A stretch of DNA of 64,000 nt. Source: Haemonchus contortus (taxonomy: Eukaryota > Nematoda > Chromadorea > Rhabditida > Trichostrongylidae). The stretch covers positions 35,432,968-35,496,967 of the forward strand of contig LS997563.1 of the NCBI GenBank assembly GCA_000469685.2, given 5' to 3'. The translations under genes were made by a program, and so were the position numbers. Positions 45,761-56,356 of the stretch are shown in pieces. Position 1 is the stretch's first letter; each line of letters starts with the position of its first letter. The notes under the pieces are model-generated. The model saw only the letters and a program-made list of their open reading frames with translations, searched no databases and had not been told where the DNA came from.

Positions 45761-47259
45761 CACTGCGTTTCATAAATATAGGGCCATCCTGAATTTTTGC
45801 AGTTCCAAGCTTGCAGCGTACTTTTGGAAAATGCTGCCATAACCAAAAGATTCCTCATAACATACAACCTTAGTACAGATTTGTGATGAAATTTCACTCC
45901 AGAATTGTTGAAATATTTTCCTTGGAAGGTATTCTCAATTTCTCATGGGTGTGACTACACATTCTTTAACGAAAAAATTTATCGCAACAGTGTGGATGTT
46001 ACAACTTCTTAATAATGGGTTGGTCCTCCATTATTGACAAGGACTTAACCAATGCGTCTTGGCATGCTCTCAACCAAGCTAGCTATCAAATTGGGTTCTA
46101 AATTTGTCCAAGCGTCGAGGATGGACAGTTTGAGCTCTTGGACTGTGTTGTACTGCTTTGCTTCGTCGTAGATCCTCTTGACAATGAAGGCCCAATTATT
46201 CTCCTTTGGATTCAAGTCTGGAGAACATGTAGGCCACTCGAGTACTGTGATATTTCTACTTTGCAATCCAATCCGAAGTGGAACTACTGACATGGACAGC
46301 TGCGTTATCGTGCATAAAAATCAATAAACGACGACGGCGTTGCCAAAGAAGTGGTAAAAGTCGCTCCTGAAGCACTCTCTGGTTTTCTACGGAATCCATA
46401 CGACAAGAAACAAAAGCAAGTCCAAGCTGTCCAGCCGTACAAAAGGCGTTCCAAACCATGAGAGATCCTCCACCGAAATTACGTCACTCCAAAACCAAGG
46501 GTGCTTTGCACAGATCCCTACAATACCCTCCTCTACTGTCAGGTCCAAGTGTAAACTTCTTTTCGTCGCTCAAGGTCACCTAAAACGTAAAATAAAGATA
46601 TGGAGTCAAAGACTGCAAAGTGTCGTCATAGCCGCATCTTCGTCCGATCAAATGAGACATTTTTCACGGCGAATTGGAGGTGTGCGACTTTGGGTCGCTC
46701 CGATAGTCTTGGCACCCGCCTCATCAACTCTCTGGTGATGCTTCGGCTCCGCTGGGTTACCCTCCAGACAGTGGTTTTGCTCACACGAAGCCGCATTTCA
46801 GCCCGAACCCTGTTCAGCCTCTTCATTGAATTTTACAGAACACGTCCAATTGCTCTTTCATCTCGGGCATAAAGCAGCCGTGGTCGACCTGGACTATTCT
46901 TCTTCCCGTACTGATAAAAAACAGTGCTCTGACTTGAACTTGTTCCTAGTTGAGGAGACGAGTAGCACGAGGCACAGTAACACGAGACCAGGCAAACTCC
47001 TGTACGACCTCGCATCCCGATTTCCCCTTATGGAAGAAGAGAAAAGTAAATTTTTTTAAGTGGACCATATTCATGATACAGAGAAAATTCGTTCCGGGTA
47101 AGTTATTTAGGTTATCTGGAGTAGAAAATTTCTCAGAAAAACGTTACCAAGGTTTTTCGGCATGGGCAGTCTACTAATGATAGCACCATTTTTTCAGCAT
47201 GCACAGCAAATTTGGAATCACGAAAATTTAGGGTGCCCCTATATTTATGAAACGCAGTG
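45761..47259 (-). mobile_element. Tc1-like transposon, 1.5 kb, inactive
   Basis: Inverted ends CACTGCGTTTCATAAATATA... at 45,761 and the complement ending at 47,259, each flanked by TA. The minus strand encodes a Tc1-family transposase in pieces: HTH/GRPR region (KNSPGRPRLL; RLRVSKTTVWRVTQ), VTLSDEKKF (first Asp), FMHDNAAVHVSS (second Asp), TCSPDLNPKENNW (Glu, with Lys where Ile is usual). An in-frame stop and frameshifts break it. All three acidic catalytic residues remain readable. Confidence 0.93.
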
Positions 47260-47261
47260 TA

Positions 47262-48799
47262 TTCTTGTGGAGAGCATCTGGTTTGGAATTTGCATGTAAA
47301 CAATTGTTCTTGTAGACTTTTTCGCCTGCTTCCGTCGTTCCCAGGGCAGTTTGATGGATGGCCACAGCTGATCCGCTCGTCCTCAACCTTCATATCGGTA
47401 TTTTCATGCTTCTGTTTCTGAAGAATAGCGTGAGAGCCTAGCATCGTTTCCCGATTTGGGATTTACTTCAAACTCTACAGAGCGAGAGTGATGGAAAGAA
47501 TAGAAATAAAAGTCCCTATCGGATGTCGGCTTTATTCCTCCGTGCAAAAGCCTTATTGAATTCAGCTATTGTGCCAGCAATTTCGGGGGAGCAAAAATTT
47601 AGAAACTATTATAATCTATCAGATATATTTGGAAGGTATATGCAGATGCTATTCCTTTGAATGCTTGCTGTTTCCGAGTTGTTTACAGTCAGGCTCTCTA
47701 ACCCCATGATATCGAAGGTATAGCGTATGAAGATATCATATGAAATGGGCTCTTGATTATCGTTATGAAAGAACGTCTCTTCTTCGTATTTTAGTCTAAT
47801 TGAGAGAACCATCCTGCCCTTAGCTGAGTTTTGATGTGATGTGATTGAAGCCCAGTTCAGTTTTCTTCTGACTATTTCATAATTCGTCAACTATTTCTGA
47901 TTTGACTGCACTCTTATATCAGAACGTGCGTACCGAGCTTTTTCGAGGACCAGGGAAATTTCAGTCATCGCTTTCTAACATTCAAGAAGTAAAACTTTTC
48001 TCAGTGACCTGTTACACAGCATCGATTACTGAGACAACTGTTCCAAAATGAGTACAGTTGTTTGTCTGGAGCTGTCAGTTTTCTGTCTGCTGCTAAATGG
48101 AATGGCTTGGTTCTGCATAAAAAGAAGTGTCTCGGCATGTGAAAAGCAGAAGATCCAAAAATTTGGACTTTAAATGCATGATAGTATGGTTTCCGTGCAC
48201 TCTTGAAGAAAATACGAAGGCAAAATTGGTTCTCTATGATGGGGGGAGGGGGTACAGTCTGAAGAGTTTTAAGAACAAGGATCTAAAACGGTTTTTCTCT
48301 GTAAACCCAATTCTACTTGGCGAGCTAAAAGTTATTCGTTCAGGGCTGGGAGTCATTATTTAAAGTTTTCAAAAAAGATGCCGTGAAACATCTCACTGGC
48401 TCAGTTCAGACATCGGACGGCTTAAACGCTGCTAAGATACACTGCAGAGCACTAGCGTTCTCTGAGACTGACTGCTAAACTGAAGCATCTGTCCATCTGT
48501 TACAGATTTCAGATAGATTAACTTCTCTTTGTTTGATTTTTTACCGATATATTACTTACCGAACCTGAACCTATTTCAACGATATGTATTTTGTGGATTT
48601 ATATTTCAATATTTTCATCCCATATTTACATCTCAATGAGACTGTTTTCCATCGCAGAGCTGCATGCACCAACTGAATTGGATGAGGAGTTTTCCCATCA
48701 TACGCTGTGAGCGTTTCCGCACCCGAGGGATTTTGCAGAGTCTCGGCGCGGTGGGGGAGACGGGGGCCTGACCATTCTCATGCGATGACGTGAACCAAA
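47262..48799. other. No gene recognised
   Basis: AT-rich. Frames at 47,133-47,444 and 47,609-47,890 (minus) have no family resemblance; the first overlaps the transposon end. Confidence 0.4.
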
Positions 48800-48862
48800 T
48801 TGAGAGGGCGTTCCTTTCCTTTGAACCCCACCTCTAGGCCATCATTCTACCTTGATGAAGGC

Positions 48863-49102
48863 ATGTTTCGTCTAACTAAACTTCTTTGGCTCGTATTTGT
48901 GTTGGTGTTCACTGACGATGTCGCAGCACTTGGTGGAAAGTCCTTCTTTATCAATCAAAGATCTATCCTTGCAAAGGAAAACTACGCCTTTCTGACAGCA
49001 TGCTATCCTCAAGAAAAGGCTTTTCTGAATGTTACGCTTTTCTTGAATCCTCTAGAGCAAAACGAAGTCATCAACTTCAGTCGAGCAGGTTTCCCATTTA
49101 AG
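48863..49102 (+). CDS. Signal-peptide exon of a secreted protein (first exon)
   Basis: From the ATG at 48,863 the frame reads MFRLTKLLWLVFVLVFTDDV then AALGGKSFFINQRSILAKEN: a basic n-region, a hydrophobic core and a likely cut near DVAA/LGG. The mature part has one Cys and an N-glycosylation motif (NVT). An in-frame upstream ATG at 48,800 would put charged residues before the signal, so 48,863 is preferred. The exon ends AAG before gcaagt, a consensus GC donor, at phase 0. The frame stays open to 49,312, but the sequence changes character after the donor. The strand-like segments recall N-terminal domains of alpha-2-macroglobulin/TEP proteins; this is a guess. Confidence 0.6.
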
Positions 49103-49829
49103 GCAAGTTGGATAGAAATAATTCTTCTTCAATGTTTGGCGAATTATGAAGCACCGATGGTCAATTTACGTATCAAAATAACTACAACTAAGAGCTGCGC
49201 AAAGCTGCAGCCTGTAGGTGGTAGCTTTAAATCTGCCTTATCACATCAGATAACTGTGCCAGCATGTCTATCATATCGTCTATTTTTACCGCTTTCTGTC
49301 TCCATGACATGAGGTGAAAGGGCTGATCCGGAAGTAATCAGTGTACTTCTCAGAGCCTCTCAGAAACAGTCTCTGTTTTGTTCTTTTTTGAGCCCACGTT
49401 ACTTAAATCAAACTTTTGAAAGAGCTCTACTATATTGGAGGAGCGACACCTGCGTGGGAGTACTGAGTGATCGTTCAAGAGTAGTCCGTTCCTTTTCTAG
49501 GCTACAGCAACTTTGGTTTAAATTGGTCTCTAGGATATCCCCCTCACTCCAAGTTGAATATGTGGCCCCCAGTACATTTCATATGTGTCGTCGACCGATG
49601 GCAAAATGGGCTAGCTTGATGTAGCGAGCTATTCAGGCAATTCCAACAACAGAAATCGTATTAAAGACTTCTTTCTTGTCATTTCTGTCATGGTGACTTG
49701 GCAAAACCTCTAATTTCGCTACTTTTAGGTAGCATTGTTTATCGCAAACGGATTTTTTCGCTTCCTTCGGCTGCTATGCATATCAACCAATAGTTCTTCA
49801 TTCCAAATTGTGAAGAGAACCCAAGAAAA

Positions 49830-49935
49830 TCTATGAAGAGTACTTAAAATTATCATGAACTGTGCCTTCAAATATTCTGAAAGGGAGCACACCGTTTGCA
49901 AGTGGATTAACCATTGCCACTGCTTCGGCATCGTG
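49830..49935 (-). repeat. Dispersed repeat B, fragment
   Basis: The minus strand reads GAAGGCACAGTTCATGATAA followed by TTTAAG, like the start of repeat B. A shorter match (GGGCACAGTTGACGATAATT) lies at about 56,230 on the plus strand. Confidence 0.5.
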
Positions 49936-50317
49936 TCTTACTCCGCGGGGCAAAAATATGACTTTAGAACCATGAGTTTCTATTCTTTCCCATTTAATAC
50001 AGCTCTGGCTCGACAAACTATAAGAATGAGCTAAATTAAGCTGGATCAAAAGGCAGTGAAGTTAATTTCATTCAGCTGTCGCAAACCAACGTCTTAAATG
50101 TTTTTAGTGCATTAGGTGTGGGTTAAATGAGAGGGGCATCTCGAATAACTTGTCTGATTGAGGAATTTCCATCGCCTTAGATGCTTTTATTTTAGAGCTT
50201 GAAGTGAGCTACTACAATGAAAATAACAAATGGTGGTTCTTATAAAAGGTTCGGAAACAAAGAAAGATTAGAAATTGAATAAAAACGTCTCTAGTTCTAA
50301 GCAGGATAGCAGGGTTT

Positions 50318-50490
50318 CACGTCCGGTATCGTCTTCCCGAAAACGGCGTCGCGTTGGCCGCTCCCGATCGCGCGCAGTAGCGCGCTTTGAAGGGAAAGGT
50401 TTGAATTTCTAGTGCAAGGATAGGGTATCCGCCGCGTGAGCTTTGCCGCTTGCCGGGAGAAGTTCCGGCACCCCTGGGATCCTGTTCCAG
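50318..50490 (+). repeat. GC-rich dispersed repeat A, copy 2
   Basis: Same block order as 14,345-14,500: GGCGTCGCGTTGGCC, TCCCGATCGCGCGC, AAAGGTTTGAATT, ATCCGCCGCGTGAGCTTTGC, CTTGCCGGGAGAAGTTCCGG. No inverted ends or coding frame seen. Confidence 0.65.
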
Positions 50491-50811
50491 GATGCGCCTC
50501 ACATTCACTTCCATTTCAAATTTTCGTAGCGTTTCAAATGCGTATGTGGTGCGTGACATACATGTGTACACGTATGTATGAATGCAGCAGATGCGGCTAG
50601 CCCATCTACAGCTACTGTAGCCTGTGCAGAAATAGATTCAGGATTCATTCCCGAAACCGCGTTCTGGTTATTTTTGGTATTCCTACCTGTACAAACCTCC
50701 TAGTGATTCTAAAAATTTGACAGTTTTTCTTCAGCATCATCAAGGTCATAGGCGAGAGCATTCCTTCAAGTGTTCAACTGTTTCTATACGTACTAAGGAA
50801 CAGCTTTTCAG

Positions 50812-50912
50812 ATTTCGTCCAATATTCAAAATGTTACTCAAGTGACGATTGAAGCACCCTCACTTCAAGTTCCGCTCAATATCATGCAAATCACATTTCG
50901 GATAGGGAAAAG
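50812..50912 (+). CDS. Candidate second exon of the secreted-protein gene
   Basis: Acceptor CAGCTTTTCAG, donor AAAAG/gtcagt. Open only in phase 0, which fits the exon ending at 49,102: ISSNIQNVTQVTIEAPSLQV and PLNIMQITFRIGK. Alternating hydrophobic residues suggest a beta-sandwich; NVT is a glycosylation motif as in the first exon. It ends two bases into a codon. The join is inferred from phase and style, not homology. Confidence 0.5.
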
Positions 50913-51574
50913 GTCAGTAGCTCTTGTTTTCCTGTCGATTTGGTTACACATAGCCTATTCATCCGATCTTTATTTTGAATTTTAAGAATTTTCTCGCTCC
51001 TTCTGACCATATTGAGTGACTCAGCGTGAAATTACCGGTTTCCACAGCATAGATAGACAGATGACTCGCTCGAGACATTCCAACAACAAGTTCCTCAGAT
51101 CCTCTTTTATAACTGAATTTTTTGGATTATCTGGTAGGCGAACATTTTCGATAATGATCAAAGAGTCTTGAGGTCTGGCGACAATTTGGCGATACGTGCA
51201 GAATCGTATGAGGAAGCAAGAAAAGTGATGTCACTTGTGTTGTTGCCCTTTTTGTGAAGACATTGCCCTCATAAAGCCCCTGGTATGTGACAGGAAGAAG
51301 ATTCGAACACAACAACCCCTGAGCAAGCGGATTCCGATACGGCTGCGATAACGCCCATACTGAGTTTTATCCAAAATGACGGAATGCTGACGTTCACATT
51401 GAACGGTCTGAACCCTAGCGATAGATGCTCTGCCGTGGCTACAATGTGGGTACATTTATAATATTATTGAGATGCAGTCAGGTAGAGTGCCTTGGAGGGT
51501 TAGGAGGACATTGATGGGATGACTGCAATGAAGAAAATGCAATCTCAATTCTTCAATTCCCGAATTAAAGACAC

Positions 51575-52000
51575 AGCTCACGACAATTTTGAGATACCCT
51601 TTTTAGGTTTGAAAAGCGGCAGTGTTGATGTAGAGGAGTACACCGGTGGCAAATAAAGTAAGAAAATTCGCCTATCTCGAGGTTTTCAAACGTAGTGGTA
51701 ATGGAGGTTGTACGAGATTCCCCTTACAGCCAGGAATGGCGTGTAAGAGGTTTTTGGGCGAGATTTAACTTGCTTCAATCGCGCAAATCGCTGGCAACAG
51801 CAAACCATGACCGTTCGGAAATTCATTTCATAGTCGCTATGGGTCATCACAGTTGTTTGAACTTCTTACATTGGTTCCTTGTGAATGGTGCAGCCGCTAA
51901 AAGCTTGAAACTCGTCCACTGGGGGTGTGGGATTCACATAATACAATCTCTGGTTCCTTATTGTGCCCTATTCAGGACGTTTCTCGCCCTCATAACGACA
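51575..52000 (+). repeat. Dispersed repeat B, copy 2
   Basis: Contains GCTCACGACAATTTTGAGAT, AAGTAAGAAAATTCGCC, TTTTTGGGCGAGATTTAACT and AACTCGTCCACTGGGGGTGT in the order seen at 24,880. Confidence 0.7.
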
Positions 52001-52009
52001 GGTATGGCA

Positions 52010-53210
52010 TGATGGGGGGGGCCTCATGCTATAGGGAAAACTAAGAAACATTTTGTATCGTGAACTGGGGCTCTAAATAGTGGAGCAAAAGATATCCAGG
52101 GCTTCAAAGGGGAGACTGGACGGTTCTTTTTTGGATCCCATTGCGAAGATTTTTGGGGTGGGATAAATGGTGTGATGTGTTCTGTAGCTGCAGGATTCAT
52201 GAGGGATCAACAGTAAGATTTATCGGATTAGAGATTGAATCTGAAGGTTTGTTCGTGGTTGGCAGAGATATATGTTTAGAAGACAGTTGTGGACGATGCA
52301 AATGCTTAGTAATGGCGGTTGCAGGTTAAATCACTCTCGAACGAAAGCGTGTGTACTAGGGGTGAGCGTGTAAGGCAAGTAACAACTTTTGACAATCAAG
52401 TTTTGGGAAGGTAACGCAAACTGTGGAGGAAATCTCAATAGGACGATGGGAGCCCTTAGTATGGAAATGAAGGGAACATATAAGTAAAGAGTGTTGTGTA
52501 GTCATGCTAGAAACCGTCGTATGGCTCTCAAAGGAGAGTGTCAAAAATGAAGTAACAGATCGAGTTACTAACATTACTCCAATCAAACACTTGAGTGGGA
52601 GCTTTGACGGATCGTGAAAGGTCAAGTTGTCAGAACTACGGTCGGAAAATATTTAAAGCCTGAGCAGGCCTGGAACTCAAATCTGGCTCAAATCTCAACA
52701 ACATTTTGGCTTTAGCACCCTGCAAGGATCAAGTCGTGATTGTTGCAATTAAAGTCAAAGGACAAAATATCAAAGGATCAGGGGTGAACTACAACCTTGT
52801 AGTTTTATAACATTCTGCCATCTTCATAATAGCTCGACATATTTGTGAATGACTTTCAAAGCTCGGAGGTCTAATTCATGATTTCTGTAGATTTTCGAAA
52901 ATTAATTTACACATTAGTTCTGAATCTGAAATCGTTGCCAGTTCGTCGCCATTCGTTTCATTTTTGATGAACAAAAAAATCCCTTTGGGCTCATCAATTT
53001 TTCAGATTTTTCTTAAATGCTAAATGAATTGCTTACAACAATGGTCAAGAACTTTCGATCGGTTCAAATGCATGGATTACATACGCAGTGGAACATTACT
53101 AGAATTCGAGTAGGCGCGCTGTTCATGTTGCCAGGTTCTAAATGGGGTTGACCAACCACAAAGATTTTTGCTGAATATATCTAATTCTGCCCCTCTCTTG
53201 TGTCAAAGGG
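52010..53210. other. No gene recognised
   Basis: Short frames on both strands at 52,141-52,329 and 52,356-52,625, without motifs or splice pairs. If the secreted-protein gene spans 48.9-55.3 kb, this is intron. Confidence 0.4.
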
Positions 53211-53211
53211 T

Positions 53212-53484
53212 ACAGGATAAAGTCTTGAGGGGTTAATCAGTCCCGTTCGAAGAAGGCGCCCACGCATCGACTTCCATTAAAAATCGTGTTGAAGGCTCAT
53301 GTGGCCTATACAATTCGTGTGGTGCCCTGCTGATGTAGAAATCAGTCAGGCTTATGCTTCCAATGGGTCTGGGACGCGGTGGGATGTAAGGCTTGTTTGG
53401 CTCAGAAAGATTTCAATCCGGGATTCGAACCCCGGATCACGAGTGTTAGATAGTGCTTCACTTGCCACTACACCACCACCCTGG
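53212..53484 (-). repeat. tRNA-derived SINE, copy 7 (best-preserved head)
   Basis: The minus strand reads a clear tRNA-like head: GGTGTAGTGGCAAGTG (A box, about 53,459-53,475) and GGGGTTCGAATCCCGG (perfect B box, about 53,419-53,434), then body and 3' block. The B-box stem pairs perfectly. No intact tRNA cloverleaf can be folded over the whole head. Confidence 0.8.
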
Positions 53485-55106
53485 AAGTATAACAACTCCG
53501 TGATTAATTTCTAGATTATATTGAACGTTGTCAACACAGGGAGATCTCAACCAGTGATTGAAGGCCCACCGTAGGATTTAAGGCTAACAATAAGACTAAT
53601 GTGCGCGTCACCTCGCATTCCGTCAGAACTCTACATACTCACCTATGAAAACACTAAAACACCTCAGCTGAAGCGTCTTGAATTTATTCAAGTTTCTGGA
53701 TTTATATTAAAAAGCGCTTGAAAAAGGATGAAATTGATAAAATAGAGCTGGTTTCGAGAGCATTTATCAACTTTAATTTTTGGTATCCCAACGAGTCTGA
53801 TACAGTCAAGAAAGTTTTATCATAACCGGAATTTGTTTAATTTATCCCAGACCGGTCGGATCACCTGGCTAACCCGCCCTTTTAGTGTTGATTTAAACCC
53901 CTCAGCTGCATTCTCCCGATTTTGGGCGCTCTGCTTAAAGAAATAAAGAACTGCCGACTACAAGCGAATCACACATACCGATACTCTCCTATCAGCTTCG
54001 CCCGCTATGGCGGAGTCCTGTTCAGGTCCGCTGTTAGAGTATTTTGGTTCATTCTCTGCTTATTCTATTTTTCCAATTTTTACTTGGATTGCCCTCATTC
54101 TCATTCGATCATACTTCTTCCATTACCTTTAACCACTTTTTCTCCGTTTTCTTGAACGTTTTTAAACAGAAGTATACTAGTTTTCAAAAAGTAGCTTCCA
54201 GTTGAACGCACGTCCCGCCCATCGTGAGCGTAGCTTTGTCAAGTTTATGAAGGCCAAGCACGCATAAGGCCTTGCTCACCGTCTGTATTTTTCTTCCAAC
54301 CTCCGCGCCTTCGTTGAATCGAGTTAGGAGCTTATGCAGATAGCACTGCCCACTTCGTGACCGCTCCGCCCAACTGAATGAGCATCTTTCAGTTCACTTG
54401 TTGATTCATCCCTTATCTTTGCTGATTTTCCCTGGGTTGTTTTAAAGCCTGTTTAGGGCGTTTTGCACAAGACACCCCACCTGTGCATGTCCCGCTTCTT
54501 GTGGGCGGAGCCTCACTGAGCTCACATTTGCTCTGTTAGTCTTGCCACATGCTCAACCCATCTCAAACTTGACCCTACTTCTGCAAGTACCTCTTAAGGT
54601 AATATCGTACAAACAAACAAACAGACGCGAGCGTTTTATATATAGTGAGTATGCTTGACGTTTATGGGACCAGCGGAGGAGTTTGTGAATTCCGCTTGGC
54701 CATTTTTAAAAGCGCCTGGGCCGTATTATAATCTTGAATATTTGTTGCGACATCCTCATATTTCGACTAGTTTTAGAAATCTTTTGATATAATTCTAGCA
54801 AGCTGTATTACACAAGCTTACTGATATCATTCATGTCGATACGCAAAAACATATCGCGCTATAGTGAACGGAACAGAACAAATTGTAGTGGTTCAACATA
54901 AAAAATGATGATCCAAATGGCGAGAGAAAAGAGGACCTTAGATGAAGGAAAACTGAAAGCGAACGAAGGGGAAGAAGTAGTGGACTAAAATAAAGTCAAA
55001 TCCAAAATTGTATTCATTTTATCCCAAGAATTTCCTACTCACTTTCCTACTCAGGATTTTCTAAATGTGATATTACAACATGAGTGATTTTAGCGCTGTA
55101 TTTCAG
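53485..55106. other. No gene recognised, possible intron
   Basis: Pyrimidine-rich stretches (54,040-54,150) and short frames only. Precedes the acceptor at 55,106. Confidence 0.4.
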
Positions 55107-55311
55107 CCTTTACAAGCTGATGTTGAACCCCAAGTGCGATACCGACGAGAAATTCTGGACGCTTCCTGATATGACATCGTACTGGGGACGGTTCATCGAC
55201 TGCACCGAGGCTGATACTTTCTGCGATCCCCGTACCGACGAGATATCTGACTGCGATGGGATGTTCACCTATTACGTGATGTGGCGTGATGGAGTGGACC
55301 GCTACGAGTAG
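55107..55311 (+). CDS. Terminal coding exon, Cys-containing protein
   Basis: Acceptor GTATTTCAG, stop TAG at 55,309-55,311. Reads LYKLMLNPKCDTDEKFWTLP, DMTSYWGRFIDCTEADTFCD and PRTDEISDCDGMFTYYVMWR with DGVDRYE at the end: 67 residues, four Cys, acidic. GC-rich codons stand out from the AT-rich flanks, which supports real coding. The first base completes a codon begun with two bases, so it can follow the exon ending at 50,912; other exons may lie between. Family not recognised. Confidence 0.65.
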
Positions 55312-55343
55312 ATGACTGGTTACATTGCGTTTTCATTACGGAT

Positions 55344-55349
55344 AATAAA
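55344..55349 (+). terminator. Poly(A) signal AATAAA
   Basis: Perfect AATAAA 33 bases after the stop codon of the exon ending at 55,311, a usual nematode spacing. Confidence 0.7.
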
Positions 55350-56356
55350 GATGTGGACGTGGATGTGACTAGTACAATGAAAGAGTTCGTAGGTCCAAAC
55401 CTAAGTTACATAAAAGTATCAGATGTGAAGCAGTGATTCTGCCTTTCTCTTTTGCTTATGCTTGTACAACTACTGAAGAGAGTTTTCGTTGAGTGATCAT
55501 AATTAGCTCTTTCTTACCTTCAAATCTGAATCCGTTCAAAGCATCTGAGTAGGTTGGATTTCCCGGGGCTTGCTAATATTCAAACCGAGCCTTCATTGTT
55601 CGACAATCTTTCCGATTAGTCGACTTTCTGGCTGTACAAGGCTATGAGCAAAGCCGAAGGGGGAGCCTCAAGTTGCCATGAAGGAAATAGTATTAACTAA
55701 ATGGTCCAGATTCGAGAGCATCATCCTTTTCGTTTAAACCCCTAATTTGATGTTAGGGCCGATCACGTCAATGCCACAATAAGCGAAGCACTCACTACAA
55801 TGTTTTCGTGGTGGAGCACCGAAAACCTTTCTTTTGCGAGAGGTGTTCAACTCTACAATGGAATGATTCGAAGCGATATCAGCTTCCCTGCCCGATGCAG
55901 TCACCTACCCTTTATTTCAGATGAAAGTTTTTTTTTCGAATTATCTTCGATATGTGTATGCGGCACGACCGAATTTGAAATGCCCAAATGTATGGGGAAA
56001 TTCCCTTTCGGAAGTTTCGTGGTTAGAAATGAATCACATGTTCCGAATGTAGGAACTAATAGTCACTGTGCGTCCCGACCTTGTTACAGGAAGTAGCAGG
56101 AAGAGTAGGAGCCAAACGGAAGAAGGACGTTCGGGTTCGATATACATGTCGAGAGAAACCATCACCTATGCACTATATGCGTACATCTGCTCAGAGGTTG
56201 TCCCACTGGCCCCAAAACTCAGCTCCTCAAGGGCACAGTTGACGATAATTCTGGTCTACCCAGTTTATGACGAATAATGGAAGTGATAGTCAAAAACAAT
56301 GCAAAAATGAGAAGGAAGTGCGGGAATCGGCGTAGTAGATGTAAGGCGAGATAATA

